64,000 bases of DNA from Talinum fruticosum. Taxonomy: Eukaryota; Streptophyta; Magnoliopsida; Caryophyllales; Talinaceae. The DNA lies in the NCBI GenBank assembly GCA_021018815.1, contig JAITYX010000133.1, positions 372,001 through 436,000 on the forward strand. Direction: 5' to 3'. The translations under genes and the position numbers were made by a program. A model generated the notes under the pieces. It ran no database searches and was not told the origin of the DNA. It saw only the letters and a list, made by a program, of their open reading frames with translations. This document shows, piece after piece, positions 22,767 through 33,604 of the stretch; the first letter of the stretch is position 1; each line of letters begins with the position of its first letter.

Positions 22767-22929
22767 TAGTGCAATTTTTTTATATTTGTCTTTGCAATTT
22801 TCCTTAGAATTTTCGCATCACATTAATAAAAGAAAGGATTTTTTTAGAATTGAGTTCTTGCATTCATTACATTACATAAAGTCAAAATTTTACAAAACAT
22901 TAAACATTAAAAACAAATGCACCCTACAA

Positions 22930-25466
22930 GGATTTCACTAATGTTCATCATCGAAGTGTCATCAAAGAGATAATTGTCGAAGTCCTCCAAGATGGATGTG
23001 AAAAACCGATCGTCCCCACCAGCTTGTAAAGAGCTAGCCCCGTGGCCCCAAGGAGATTGAGAAACTCCATGAGAAGGCCCCCGTATGACATTAAGTGGAA
23101 ATCAATTAGGTTACCATGACAATCAAGCGCTTAGAGAGGTAAAATGTCCATACAATCTTCGAAAAGCTAGGCCCAACACCGGAAGAACTAGACCCCGCTT
23201 CGAAGCACTACGATGGTGTGCACATCGTGAAGAATGCGGGGAAGTGCCCACTCTAGCCATACCACCAGAGGGAATTTGTTGGCTAGATGAGTACGCTTGA
23301 GCTCCCGAGCCACCAAGGAAGCCTCCTAATGAAGACGATCTAGATCAACGCCTTTACAAAATAATCGAGCAATTAGCATAATTACTAAAAGCTCGGTAAA
23401 GTTAACATTTACAATAACTAAGACTCACCCGGAATGTTTGGAAGGTCTTTCCAGGTGAATAAGTCCTAGATAGCTCTAAGAGCATACTAGAACCTGATAG
23501 ATATAGTTCGAGATTGTTCCCCATCATACTGCAAGATTTACAATGTTAGCAAGACACTTTTACTATGCAACTAAAAGTAAAGAGCATAAAACACTTACCC
23601 CTTGCCAATTTTAAGGGAGATGATGCCCTACACACTCCTCATTAGATATCTCTCGAAACTCTCACATAATGTGGGGATTCCCTAGGCTGGTAGACATCCA
23701 CATCAAGATTCGGGATATGGATATCCTCCGGGAGAAGTTATAAAAGATGAACTTAATTTTCATACAAGAAATTCAACCACACAAAAAGGAGAAAGAGATG
23801 AAGGCTCACCAATCGGATCATAATTCGCCCCAAATAATAAGAATATAATGAATATATATTTAAAAATTGGGTATAAGGATACCCGATAGTTGCTTCGTCC
23901 TACTCCTATAGAGAAAGGTAGAAAAAATAAAACATGGTCTGGGGTGGATCATAAGGAACGAACGTTGGCCATGTGTTATACCGGATTTGAGCCGTGTCAT
24001 GTTCGCCGTACCAGCAAAAACCAGAAATGAGTTTCAAACAAGATCTTTCTCTCGCCTATTTCCCGCGTAACACTTACATTTAGAGGGAGTTAAAGTTGGG
24101 CCCATGGAAGAAATTTGGCCTACACACACAAGACCCATAAGGAGACAAGCAAAAATTAAAGTTGGGCCCATGGAAGAAATTTGGCCTACACACACACCAC
24201 GGCCGCGCCCACGAGGCTTACGACAAGCTATGGTTGAGGCGGCAAGTCGGGCAATGAGGAAGAAAATTTTCCGGGAACATTTTGCCTCAAATTTAAAGCT
24301 TGAAAGTAACATACCGAAGTCACGTGGTTGAGAGTGAACCTTAAGAAATCTATATCATGAGCTTTAGGTCATTGAAGGTGGATCTTGGCGCATGATACCG
24401 AGGCTAGGAATAAAGGGTTGTTCCTTGAACCCAGTGAAAGGCGAGGAAAATACTCATATAGCCACGACTACCATTTAGCAAGACAAGTGAGACTTTTATC
24501 CATACAAGACAAAAAAATTTAGGCAATAAAAGAAGAAATGGAGCATACCTTAATGACCTTCCACAAGCCACACAAGGAACGATAGTTTTTCAAATCCTTC
24601 TTGGCCTTGGTATGCCTCACACCATATTGTAAACCCCTTATGAGGCAAGTATAGGCGAGTGCACCCCATTTAAGGTCTCTAGTCATATCTAGGTTCACTA
24701 AGTTCACCAAATAATGAGCATGCACCTTTGAAGCTTGGTTGGAGAAAATTGATGTGCTTAGCAAGAGAGCAAGCATGACCCGAACTTATTGTTAAGGGGT
24801 GTGTTGAGCCTAAAACACAACATTATCAAAAGCATAAAAAGAAGAGTGTATTTAAAGAAATTCTCTCGAGGAAACCTACTAATCACGGGACCAAATAGGT
24901 GACATAAATAGTCGCGGTTTTTGTACAAATTTTGGTCATAGACTAGAGGCTCCCCCACAAAGCCCAATCCCGATAAAATAGCAAAATCAAAAGGAGTTAT
25001 AGCCATCTCCCGAAAGGAAGATGAAACATGTTAGTTGTACCCAAAAGCGCTCACTAATGGCTTGAATGGGGTCACGCTCTTTTTGTCACATAAATGGTTT
25101 AAAGCGATAAAGAGGGAACCGATCCCGAGCACCAATCATGATGTCCTCTAAAGGGTAATTTTGTTCTCTACACGTCTCCATGAACTTCAGGATAGCTTCA
25201 CTACTCCGAATGGAACCCTTCTACAAGATTGAAATCCAAGAAGAATTTAGTAGAAGTACTACTCTAAGTGAGAAAAGGTAGAAGCTTAAGCAAACAAGAT
25301 TAGCAATGGAGAAATAGCAAGTGAAGACACTTGGTTCTCGGCTTCCACCAAGAGGTCCTTTGGGTTCCATTTGTCATGGGGACGCCACTCTTATTCTAGG
25401 AGGGTTGTCACGAACTAACTTCTCGGCCCTTGTCCTTCCAATTGGATAAGCTTTTCGCCTAGACAT
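22930..25466 (-). pseudogene. Antisense plant-mobile-domain gene of element D
   Basis: Minus-strand gene remnant. It starts MSRRKAYPIGRTRAEKLV at 25464-25466. A central PMD-like block contains ITPFDFAILSGLGFVGEPL (about 24945-25006) and a later block DLKWGALAYTCLIRGLQYGV (about 24610-24690). The C-terminal part near 22950-23300 is Ser/Pro-rich. A GT donor (aaggtatgc) at about 24544 suggests it had introns. PMD proteins occur both as host genes (MAIL1, MAIN) and inside plant transposons. This copy is antisense within a gypsy element and has several stops. Its homologue is at 57720-60213. Confidence 0.55.
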
Positions 25467-25846
25467 ATTTGGAGAGTTGTGTTTTTGAAAACCAACTAGT
25501 TTTCCCATGAGTGAAATAAGAGCAACAAGAACAAGGCTAAAGCAAGCATGAAAGGAGTAAATGAAGTGTGCAACATAAACAAATTAATTTCCCTTTTTAT
25601 AGAAAAATTCGGTAAAGGGATACCAAACACACAAGACAAAGGTCAAAAAACAAGAGGAGACCAAGAGGAAATCCAGCGACGAGGCTCGGGTCGGGCATGC
25701 CAAAGGTTGGTCGGTTGACGGCATCCCATCCGTGGCAGCTTTGGAGCCCTAACTGGTGGTTAGCTTGAGAAGTCCCATCGGGCATGGCAAGTGGATTCTT
25801 GGAACCATGTGTATGCAAGTGGAGGAATCCGAGTGTGTCCGAATTG

Positions 25847-27022
25847 AGAACTTAGAAAGTTACCTTACCCGATCTAGTACTTCCTAACCGAGATAACCTT
25901 TACGGCTAGGGACAAGCGAAGCTGAGTTAACCCCGACAGCTCGGTCAAGGGACCTTACTCGAAAGTAAGAGAAGTATGTAATTGATTACAAGACTTTAGA
26001 ACTCGGAAAGTATTAATTACAAGCTAGGAGTTGTAAATTGAAGATTGAATATGAAAACAATGACTTTTGCTTAAGTAATGTGTTTTAACAATAGTTCCAG
26101 CAATCTTCAAGTCTTGTGAAGTGGCTTCTATTTATAGATGACCAAGCGAGTAGCCATTGAGTCTTGGTTCGGAGCGTAAGTCCTTACCGGCCGTTGTAGC
26201 GGTTTTCCGAGTCACTTAGAAAAGATCCGTTAGGATGTGAACGTTGTGCAACGGCTCTTGGCTCTTAAAGGTACTCCAGTCAACTAATGATGTCCGAAAA
26301 GTAAGGTGGAAACCACCGTTGAGCTTAACGTTGGAGTTTTCCAGCTTTGGAAACAGAACAACCCCGTGTCTCGAGCCCTGTTCGTAAGTAGATAAAGCTT
26401 GTCTGTTGGTGATTGACAGCTAGAAGTCGGCTACTTTTGTAATTCAAAAATGAGATAACCTACAAAAGTAAACCACTTTGGTTCTCAAAGTATAAAATAC
26501 TTTGGTCCAAAATTAGGCATAAATAATAATTTAATTAAGATAATTAAGTGCATAATTATCTTAGGTCTAGAAAAGTGGAATTTTTCCGAGTCTAATATTC
26601 AATATACTCAAATTCCATTAGAGTCAATCCTAAGAAAGATCAAGTTAAAAAAGTATAATCATCGAGTATAAAGACTTGATTTAGAGAAATAATTCTTAAA
26701 CAAACAAACCGACTTAGAAAGAGAAATTAACGTTGTAATTCACTTTGCGTTGAAATAAGCGAGTCAAAACTCATAATAAAAGCATTAGAGAAATTATTTG
26801 AATATACTATAGATTTGAGTCGTTGTCCGAGTGAGTCGAAACATCAATGCGGAAGATATACAAGAATGTGTTTTCTAAGTCAGTCGGAAATGAATGAAAA
26901 CTTATACAGGAGTTTCTATAACACTCGGAATGACTTGTAATCAAAACTTAGGAGGGATGAGATTTATATATGAGTCTTCATGTAGTACTCGGAATGTTTT
27001 AGAGTTAGAATCTGAGTTTTCA
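25847..27022 (-). repeat. SIRE-like copia LTR, truncated at its 3' end
   Basis: Reads on the minus strand as the same LTR family as elements B and C: conserved segments gatctagtacttcctaaccgag near 25870, aacggctcttggctc near 26250, and the start TGAAAACTCAGA (mutated TGAAGACTCGG) at 27022. The last 270 or so bases of the LTR, with the TTCA end and any PBS, are missing on the left. To the right it abuts copia gag sequence of another element, not a polypurine tract, so it entered that gag or was joined to it. Confidence 0.8.
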
Positions 27023-27438
27023 ATAGAGGAACAAAAGTTTTCATATTCATGAATTTGGTCAATAATGGGTTTGTCCTCTTCAATATGAAAGTTTAACCAT
27101 TTACTAATAACAAATCGTTTAGACCCAGACATCATCGTTTCCATATTTATTTTTAAGTGCATCCCAAATAGCGTTTGCAGTTTCAAATTTCATATATATG
27201 TGAACTAAAGCATTAAACATATGATGCAACAACAAGTTTAGACATGGTCTTCTTTAGCAAATTTTAGTTCATATTCGATTTTAGCATGGTCTTCTTTAGG
27301 AACATCTTTATCTTCTAAGACATGGCCAACCTCAATTTGCTCAAGATAAAATTTCATTTTTATAGTCTAACGCTTATAATTTTTTCCATCCAAAGGTTCA
27401 AGTTTAGACATATCGGGAATAGTATATTTAGAAGCCAT
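27023..27438 (-). pseudogene. copia gag N-terminus (element H)
   Basis: The product starts MASKYTIPDMSKLEPLDGKN, then YKRWTIKMK and, after frame breaks, GSKRFVISKWLNF and DKPIIDQIHEYENF. These motifs are typical of plant copia gag proteins (LDG.NY..W near the N-terminus, then the IHEYE segment). An in-frame stop lies in the middle, and the gene is truncated by the LTR junction at 27022. Confidence 0.7.
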
Positions 27439-28000
27439 AATTGTATTAGATTGTTGAAAATTAGAGTAAAGTGGTGTTATAAACAGGTTATACTAAATAT
27501 TTTTTAGCAACACTTGGGATGGTGTTCGGGTCACCTTGCTTGAGACAAATGTATCAAATTAAATTAATGCCTACAAAACACCAAATAAACAAGTTAGAAA
27601 TCCTTTTAGATATAATAAATATTGTAATGAAAATAAAACTATATCGTGGTCTAGCCACCGTCCCGAGGACGATTTCGCCGAAGCTACGGTGCAAATGTCA
27701 CACGGGTGGTCGTTCCCCGGGATTAACATGGTGCTAATCAATCGGGTGCACTCCCAATTCATTAACTTGGAGTACTTGAATCAATGCCCAAAGATGACTA
27801 TATTTAGGGTTACGGTTTATGTGTTTAGGAGAATTTAATTGCAGGAGATTAAGCTATTTTTGGTGTGGTTAAACATGAGTTAGAGAGGGCACTATAATGT
27901 AAGTAATGAAGCTGGAATTTTCTGCATAAAACTCAATACACAAGCCTCCTTATATAGGCAAAGGTAAGTGAATAAGGCCAAAGAAGAATCATTTCAAATA
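27023..28000 (-). mobile_element. Element H: copia 5' end (leader and gag N-terminus), different family
   Basis: The gag start is at 27436-27438, and further right there are non-coding sequences containing a conserved-looking block (accgtcccgaggacgatttcgcc) and a minus-strand TATA box (ctatataagg) near 27948-27960. The order TATA, leader, gag on the minus strand suggests an LTR and leader, but LTR ends and PBS could not be fixed. The gag is cut by the LTR fragment at 27022. Confidence 0.5.
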
Positions 28001-29420
28001 CACATTTTGAAGACCAAGGTAGACAAGGCTTGTATGGAGAAGAAAATAATCCATCATGATATTGACCACTTGGGGAGTAAAAACAAAATTTTACAAAGTG
28101 ACAAAATAATCATAAATGACAAGCTTTGAGGTTTTTTTTTTCCAACATTGGTTACGCCCGGGCTATTGCCCACAACGAAATAAGCGTGGAATTGCACATG
28201 TCAACGTTTTCATATCTCATTCCCTTGGGTATCAACAATTTATTAAAAAGATAAAAGATAAATATAAATCGTTCATCGTTATTCATTTTACTCTCCCCAA
28301 ACCTATGCTTGAGATTGTGAGGAGGACGAGGAGAGAGACTGTGGGCACCCATGTCAACGTGTTGATAGTCATCGGAACGAAGAAGTGGTCGAAAAATCGT
28401 CACAAGGGGCACAGACATGGAGGAGGATAGAGAGTAGGCAACCAAATTTGGAGTGACGATCGGCCGCCAAGGAAGGAGAAAACACCAGCAGCCACCACAG
28501 GGAAGAAAGAGAGTCGGCTACCACCGCAATGGTACCGCCGTGGTGCGAAATTACCATGAAATTGGTGAAGTCACCTTGAGATCTTGGTCTATTTAGGTAA
28601 GAGAGAGGTCAATTAAGCAACTTTGAGAATCATCACTTTGGGTGTCGGGAAGCATAGAGGGGCAAGTAAAAATGGAGGTTGACTGGTTCTTTAAGGAGAG
28701 AGAAAGTAAAGGGGAAAAGGAGAAATGAGGAAAGAGATGTGAGGGGGAAGATAGAGTAAATCATGTTCATTTACTTTTTGATCTAAAGACCAAGATTAAA
28801 AGTTAACTTTTACTCGATATAAAAAGATAATATATTAAGATATCTCGAAATAAATAGTACAAATTGGGATCTAGTTTCATTATTAATATGAACTAAACAT
28901 TTGATTTCATTAATCAAGTTCCATTCTATTCTATTCCATTCTATTATTGGTGAACCAAACAGCTTCCTAACATATATCCTAAGGTGTAGTGCGGATATTT
29001 AAAGAAATATAGCGTGTGGAAGGGGATAGGAAAAAGGGAAATTAAAAAACAAGGAAAGAGAAATTGAAAAAGGCAAGTTACGAAGTCAACCTGGTCATTT
29101 GGTATCTAGTAACAGTATTGGTTTGGAATTCTGCGCGTTTGGAATTAAAAAAATAAAGTAGCAGAGGGGTTAGGGCAAAGCAGATTGAATGGACAGGATT
29201 CTTTCTCCCTCCCCGTCGTTTTCGTTTGATTTGATTACTTTTCTCCTCTGTCTTGGAGTTCCGTCAAACTGAAAAAGCCCAGAAATCTCAAAAGTCATTG
29301 TCAGATTAGCCTGCAGAGCAATTTCCGACTTAAGAAAGAGAAAAAGACAGATAAACCAAGGCACAGAAAAGGAATCGTTGAAGAAACTCATTCCTTTCCT
29401 TAACCAAACAAACCCTTCCA
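28001..29420. other. Intergenic region upstream of the PUB17 homologue
   Basis: No gene supported. 28270-28560 is GC-richer with short frames on both strands but no recognisable protein. 28740-29160 is AT-rich. The gene promoter should lie within about 1 kb of 29420. No single TATA box stands out; gaatataaatt at 29544-29554 is a weak candidate, but it may already be transcribed. Confidence 0.4.
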
Positions 29421-29798
29421 AAAAAAACAATAATTTCTTCTCTCTAGCTCCTCTTCCCCTTTTCTCTCTCTTCTTCCTCTAACGCGGAATTAGCCAGTTT
29501 GAAGACTTCCTTCAATTCCACTCGAAGTCTTTTTCTTTTCTTTGAATATAAATTGTAGCCGGCAGCTTAATCAATTAAGCTTGTTGAAGTTTTAGAGGTT
29601 GACGAGAACCCCAACAAATTGCTACATCTATCGAGAAGAAGCTTTGTGGTAAGATTGAATCTGTTTCTTGTTTGTAAATTACTGCCTCTGATTGTTGCTT
29701 GGAGGAATTGTTTTGATTCCGTGGCGGAATTCCGGGGCTAGGGTTTTATTAATGAGGATTTGGGGAATTATTTGAAACCTTAGGAGTGTTGAAATTTA
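29421..29798 (+). promoter_or_regulatory. Probable 5' leader of the PUB17 homologue
   Basis: CT-rich sequence (29430-29480) typical of plant leaders, followed by a possible leader intron from the GT donor at 29649 (tgtg|gtaaga) to the AG at 29782-29783 just before the start codon. The acceptor lacks a strong pyrimidine tract, so the intron is tentative. No upstream ATG precedes 29799 in the spliced version except outside this leader. Confidence 0.35.
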
Positions 29799-31936
29799 AT
29801 GGCTGCTGCAGCTGCATTTGCATCCTTACGACGGCGAAGTTCGCCGTCTCTGGAGGCTTTTCTGGCTCCCGTGAACCTCAGTAATGGCGGTTTAATCCGA
29901 ACTCTGTTAACGGTGGCGAATGACTTGGTTGAGTCGTTTTCTGGGAAGAAATTGTTATTTCAGCAAAAAAATTCCTCGTCTTTTATTAGAAAAATTGAGG
30001 TTCTAGTTGTGCTCTTGGAGTTCTTGAAGGAATTCCGGTCGGTTTCTAGGTTCTCATACACAACGATTGTCTGCTTTAAAGAGCTTTATCTGTTGTTCCA
30101 TAGGTGTAAGATATTGCTTGATTATTGTGCGCAATCTAGTGAATTGTGGTTGATCATTCAAAACCAGACAATCTCGGGTCATTTTCATGACCTTAATCAA
30201 GAGATATCGACGATTTTGGATGTTCTCCCAGTGAAAGAGCTTGGTTTGAGTGAGGATTTAAGGGAGCAGATTGAATTGTTGCAGAGACAGTTGAGGAGAG
30301 GCAAGTTCCATGTGGATAAGCACGATGAGCTGCTACGGCGTCAGCTATATTCGTTTCTATATGAATTTGAGAATGGGCAGGTTCCTAAAACTACAGAACT
30401 TTGGTCTTTCTTTGTCGGGGAGTTGGGAATTCGGGATGCCAAGAGCTGTAGAACTGAAATTGAGTTCTTGGAGGAGCAGATTGTTAATCATGAAGGAGAT
30501 GTAGAGCCCACAGCGGCTGTGCTTAATGGGTTTGTTGCACTCACACGTTATTGTAGATTCTTGTTATTTGGGTTTGAAAAGGATGAAATGGAAATGGGAA
30601 TTTTCCTGAAGAAGATGAAGAAGGACGTTTTAACTAAGGAAATTGCAGATACTTTCCTCACTATCCCAAAGGATTTTTGCTGTCCCATATCATTGGATTT
30701 AATGCGAGATCCAGTGATTGTATGCACTGGGCAGACCTATGATAGGTTGTCAATATCAAGGTGGGTGGATGAAGGACATTGTACCTGTCCCAAGACAGGG
30801 CAGATGCTTGCCCATACGCGCCTTGTCCCCAATCGGGCTCTTAGGCATCTCATAATGCAATGGTGTGCAGCACATGGTGTTCATTTCGACACACCTGACG
30901 ATGCAGATTCCTCTTCAGAGATGGCTGTGGCTTTTTCAAAGGCTGCTGTTGAAGCAGACCACGCTACAGCTAATCTTCTCATCCAACAACTAGCAACCGG
31001 GTCAATAGATGGACAAGCCATTGCAGCCCGGGAGATCCGGTTGTTAGCAAAAACAGGGAAGGAGAACCGTGCTTTCATTGCTGAAGCTGGTGCAATTCCC
31101 CATCTCAAGAAGCTGTTGTCGTCCAAAAATGCAGTTGCTCAAGAGAACTCTGTCACAGCAATGCTTAACCTTTCAATCTATGACAAGAATAAAAGCAAGA
31201 TTTTGGAGGAAGAAGGGTGTTTGGATTCCATTGTTGATGTCTTGAGATTTGGGCATACGACTGAGGCTAAGGAAAATGCTGCTGCAACATTGTTTAGTCT
31301 GTCAGCAGTTCATGACTACAAGAAGCGAATAGGTGATCGAGATGGGGCGGTTGAGGCACTTGCCCTCCTGTTGAGAGAAGGGAGTCCTAGAGGGAAGAAA
31401 GATGCGGTCACTGCTCTGTTTAATCTCTCCACGCACACGGAAAATTGTGGGAAGATGATAGAATGTGGAGCAGTAACAACACTAGTGGAAGCTTTAGGGG
31501 TTGAAGGGGTATCAGAAGAGGCCGCAGGTGCCTTGGCCTTGATAGTGAGGCAGCCGGTAGGGGCTGAGGCTGTTGGGAGGGAGGAAATGGTGGTGGCTGG
31601 TCTACTTGGGATGATGCGGTGTGGGACGCCCCGTGGGAAGGAGAATGCGGTTGCTGCACTATTGGAGCTGTGTCGAAGTGGGGTGCTGCTGCCACAGAAA
31701 AAGTGCTCAAGGCACCTGCATTGTCTGGTTTGATCCAGACCCTATTGTTCACTGGGACCAAGCGAGCCAGGAGGAAGGCAGCATCCCTTGCAAGGGTTTT
31801 CCAAAGACGTGAAAATGCAGCCTTGCATTATGGTGGATTGGGAGCAGGGTATGCATTTGCTGGCAACTCGGCTGCTAATAGGGACACAACCTTTGCTGGT
31901 GATATTTCTGTGCCCATGTCAATATCTGCTGTCTAA
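29799..31936 (+). CDS. PUB17: U-box/ARM-repeat E3 ubiquitin ligase, PUB17-like, with a 1-base frameshift near the 3' end
   Basis: Plant U-box E3 ligase that would transfer ubiquitin from an E2 to substrates. Arabidopsis PUB17 and its tobacco homologue ACRE276 act in immune cell death. The start (MAAAAAFASLRRRSSPSLEAFLAPV) matches the family N-terminus. Residues 1-280 form the U-box N-terminal domain; the U-box is at about 288-362 (CPISLDLMRDPVI, GQTYDR, then CPKTGQ) and ARM repeats follow from about 395 (AREIRLLAKTGKENRAFIAEAGAIPHL). The coding sequence is one exon. The first frame stops at 31731-31733 (644 residues), but homology continues in the next frame to a stop at 31934-31936 (family end SVPMSIS), giving about 712 residues against 729 in Arabidopsis as I recall it. 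The break lies at a GGGG run, 31680-31683, where one G seems to be missing. PUB16 is the main alternative name. Confidence 0.88.
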
Positions 31937-32462
31937 GCTTACCCTCCAGCACCTTTTTTTTTGGGCCTTTTGTCTTTTGTAAATGTATATCTTGGTACTC
32001 TCAATTTTGGTTAAGGATTAGTTACATTCTTTCATTCAAATATATGGCCGAGTGTAAGAAACTACATCAATACAAAGTTGTTATGTGATCAGTTCCCCCA
32101 AGAACTTGTGCATGGTAATACAAAAATGTTGTATCTCCTGCCCTCACAAAAAGAAAAAAAAAAAAAAAAACTCTTGTTTGTATTGTGTTGGACGTCTGAT
32201 GTCGTTTGGTGACACTCGTAAACACTCAACCTTGAGGAAGGACTGCTTGCTTCCTTGTCTATGACTATGTTGCCTGTGCGTGGATGGATGACGGTCCTAC
32301 AGCCAACATATATATGTGTGTGCCACTAACTGATTACCTGAAACCAAACCTCATCTGGACACAAATTTAATGGAATCCAAAGTGACCCAGCCTCAAGACC
32401 CAGCTGAAAATTCTAGACCTATTGTTTGTGTTTGGTTGAATGAAACCATCCGTTAGTGGCAC
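31937..32462. other. 3' untranslated and intergenic region after the PUB17 homologue
   Basis: No gene seen. Contains an A run at 32155-32170. No clear AATAAA was found within 250 bases of the stop, so the polyadenylation site was not assigned. Confidence 0.4.
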
Positions 32463-32660
32463 TTCAAAGAATTATATGTGAATGGTTTGTGGTTTTCATA
32501 TGAGAATTCACAACTATGAACTTTCAGAAGGAACAATAACCACCCGTACCAGTTCAAGCCGCAAAATTGAGCACATGGCAGGAGTTGGAGAAAAGGTGTG
32601 ACATATATACCTATAAGCTGGTACTGACAAGCACAAGTAAATCCTGTAACGCATATACTT
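32463..32660. repeat. Local duplication, copy 1 (empty of SINE)
   Basis: About 198 bp sharing roughly nine of ten bases with 32797-32964 plus 33202-33235. Shared runs include acaactatgaactttca and gaacaataaccacccgtacc. It contains the unoccupied site ataagctggtactgacaagcac, where copy 2 holds a SINE. Confidence 0.9.
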
Positions 32661-32796
32661 GGATATCATTAACATCATCCGTTAGAAGCCCTGAATGAAA
32701 CCCAAGCCGAAATGAAACAAACTGACCGAAACCGAACCAGTCCGGATATTCAATATAAATGAAACTTTACCCATCCGAATGACCAAGTTTATCGTG

Positions 32797-33235
32797 TTCA
32801 AAGAATTATACGTAAATGGTTTGTGGTTTTATATAAGAATTCACAACTATGAACTTTCAAAAGGAACAATAACCACCCGTACCAGTTCAAGACTCAAAAT
32901 TCAGCACATCGCAGGAGTTGGAGAAAAGGTGTGATATATATACCTATAAGTTGGTACTGGCAAGTCGAGGAGGCTAGTGGCATGATGGCCACTAGCTCTA
33001 TCCTCCACCCAGCCCACCCGGGTTCAAATATGGGTGGGAGCAATATTCCTCATTTGTGAGGATATTGTGTGGTGGATGTTAATGGGCTTGACACTCCCCT
33101 ATCCCCCGGCTCGTTAAGTCTCGTTGGGCTTTCCCCGAGATAGAGGGTCCAATGGGTGGCCTGCTTACCCAAAAAAAAAAAAAAAGTTGGTACTTGGCAA
33201 GCACAAGTAAATCTCGTAACGCATGAAATATACTG
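32797..33235. repeat. Local duplication, copy 2 (interrupted by SINE)
   Basis: Second copy of the 198-bp unit, 334 bp downstream of the first, in direct orientation. Split by the SINE at 32965-33183 with its target duplication. Confidence 0.9.
32965..33183 (+). mobile_element. SINE 1 with poly(A) tail and target-site duplication
   Basis: 219-bp retroposon ending in a 15-base A run (33171-33185). An internal B-box-like motif GGTTCAAATATGG at about 33020 suggests a tRNA-derived polymerase III promoter; the A box is poorly preserved. The flanks are aagttggtactggcaag (32948-32964) and aagttggtacttggcaag (33184-33201), a target duplication with a one-base indel. Copy 1 of the surrounding duplication shows the empty site. 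No coding capacity, as expected; mobilised by LINE machinery. Confidence 0.88.
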
Positions 33236-33467
33236 ATTTTGTTGGGAATGTACGCCAGAGAAGCAAATTTGATGAGTGAGTTTGTTGGGTGCAAAAATAC
33301 CATCACGCTCTGGTATGTTGGATCATATGTTGATTTGGACTATTGAGTGATAGATGCATCCCACTAAGGTTTCTATCTCTTGAAGAAAAAGAAATTGCTT
33401 GCTCAGCGTTGCTTTTGAGCATGTAGTCTTTGGCAAAATTGACCCATACAACCTGGGTAACTTGAAC
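33236..33467. other. Intergenic, no feature seen
   Basis: AT-rich sequence between the two SINEs. No reading frame or repeat of note. Confidence 0.4.
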
Positions 33468-33479
33468 TCAAATACAACA

Positions 33480-33592
33480 GTTTTTCTTTTCGGGTGATAA
33501 TGAGGTGCGGAGGCTTACATAAGCGAGATTCGAACACGTGACTCTAGTTAACTACTCCTAAAAACTTTACCAATTGAGTTAACTAATATCCA
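33480..33592 (-). mobile_element. SINE 2 (tRNA-derived, minus strand) with 12-bp target duplication
   Basis: On the minus strand it starts ggatattagttaactcaat with an A box close to TAGCTCAGTTGGTAGAG (TTAACTCAATTGGTAAAG) and, about 35 bases on, a B box GTGTTCGAATCTC, both typical of tRNA genes and tRNA-derived SINEs. It ends in an A-rich tail (gaaaagaaaaac). Perfect 12-bp duplications, tcaaatacaaca, flank it at 33468-33479 and 33593-33604. The element is short (113 bp). Confidence 0.85.
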
Positions 33593-33604
33593 TCAAATAC
33601 AACA

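Larger units (their letters stand above)
19391..25825 (+). mobile_element. Element D: Tat-like Ty3/gypsy retrotransposon fragment with antisense genes
   Basis: Begins inside the integrase gene at the edge of element B, continues to the end of pol (about 20500), then carries two decayed genes on the opposite strand separated by a purine-rich tract. The second half (22640-25825) is homologous to 57360-60560 in element E. Tat-lineage elements (Retand, Grande, Ogre) are known to carry additional antisense ORFs between pol and the 3' LTR, which fits this layout. No LTR of D is visible. The right end passes into a truncated copia LTR. Confidence 0.7.

Noticed and set aside
28116..28560. Overlapping frames of 60-105 residues on both strands
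   Set aside because: No recognisable motif and no conserved context; overlapping frames in all directions are expected in GC-richer sequence.
31660..31700. Programmed ribosomal frameshift in the PUB17 homologue
   Set aside because: No such mechanism is known for this family and no slippery heptamer is present; a missing G in a homopolymer is simpler.
33480..33592. Possible tRNA gene on the minus strand (A and B boxes present)
   Set aside because: The acceptor stem does not pair, the tail is A-rich, and a perfect 12-bp target duplication flanks it, so it is a tRNA-derived SINE.
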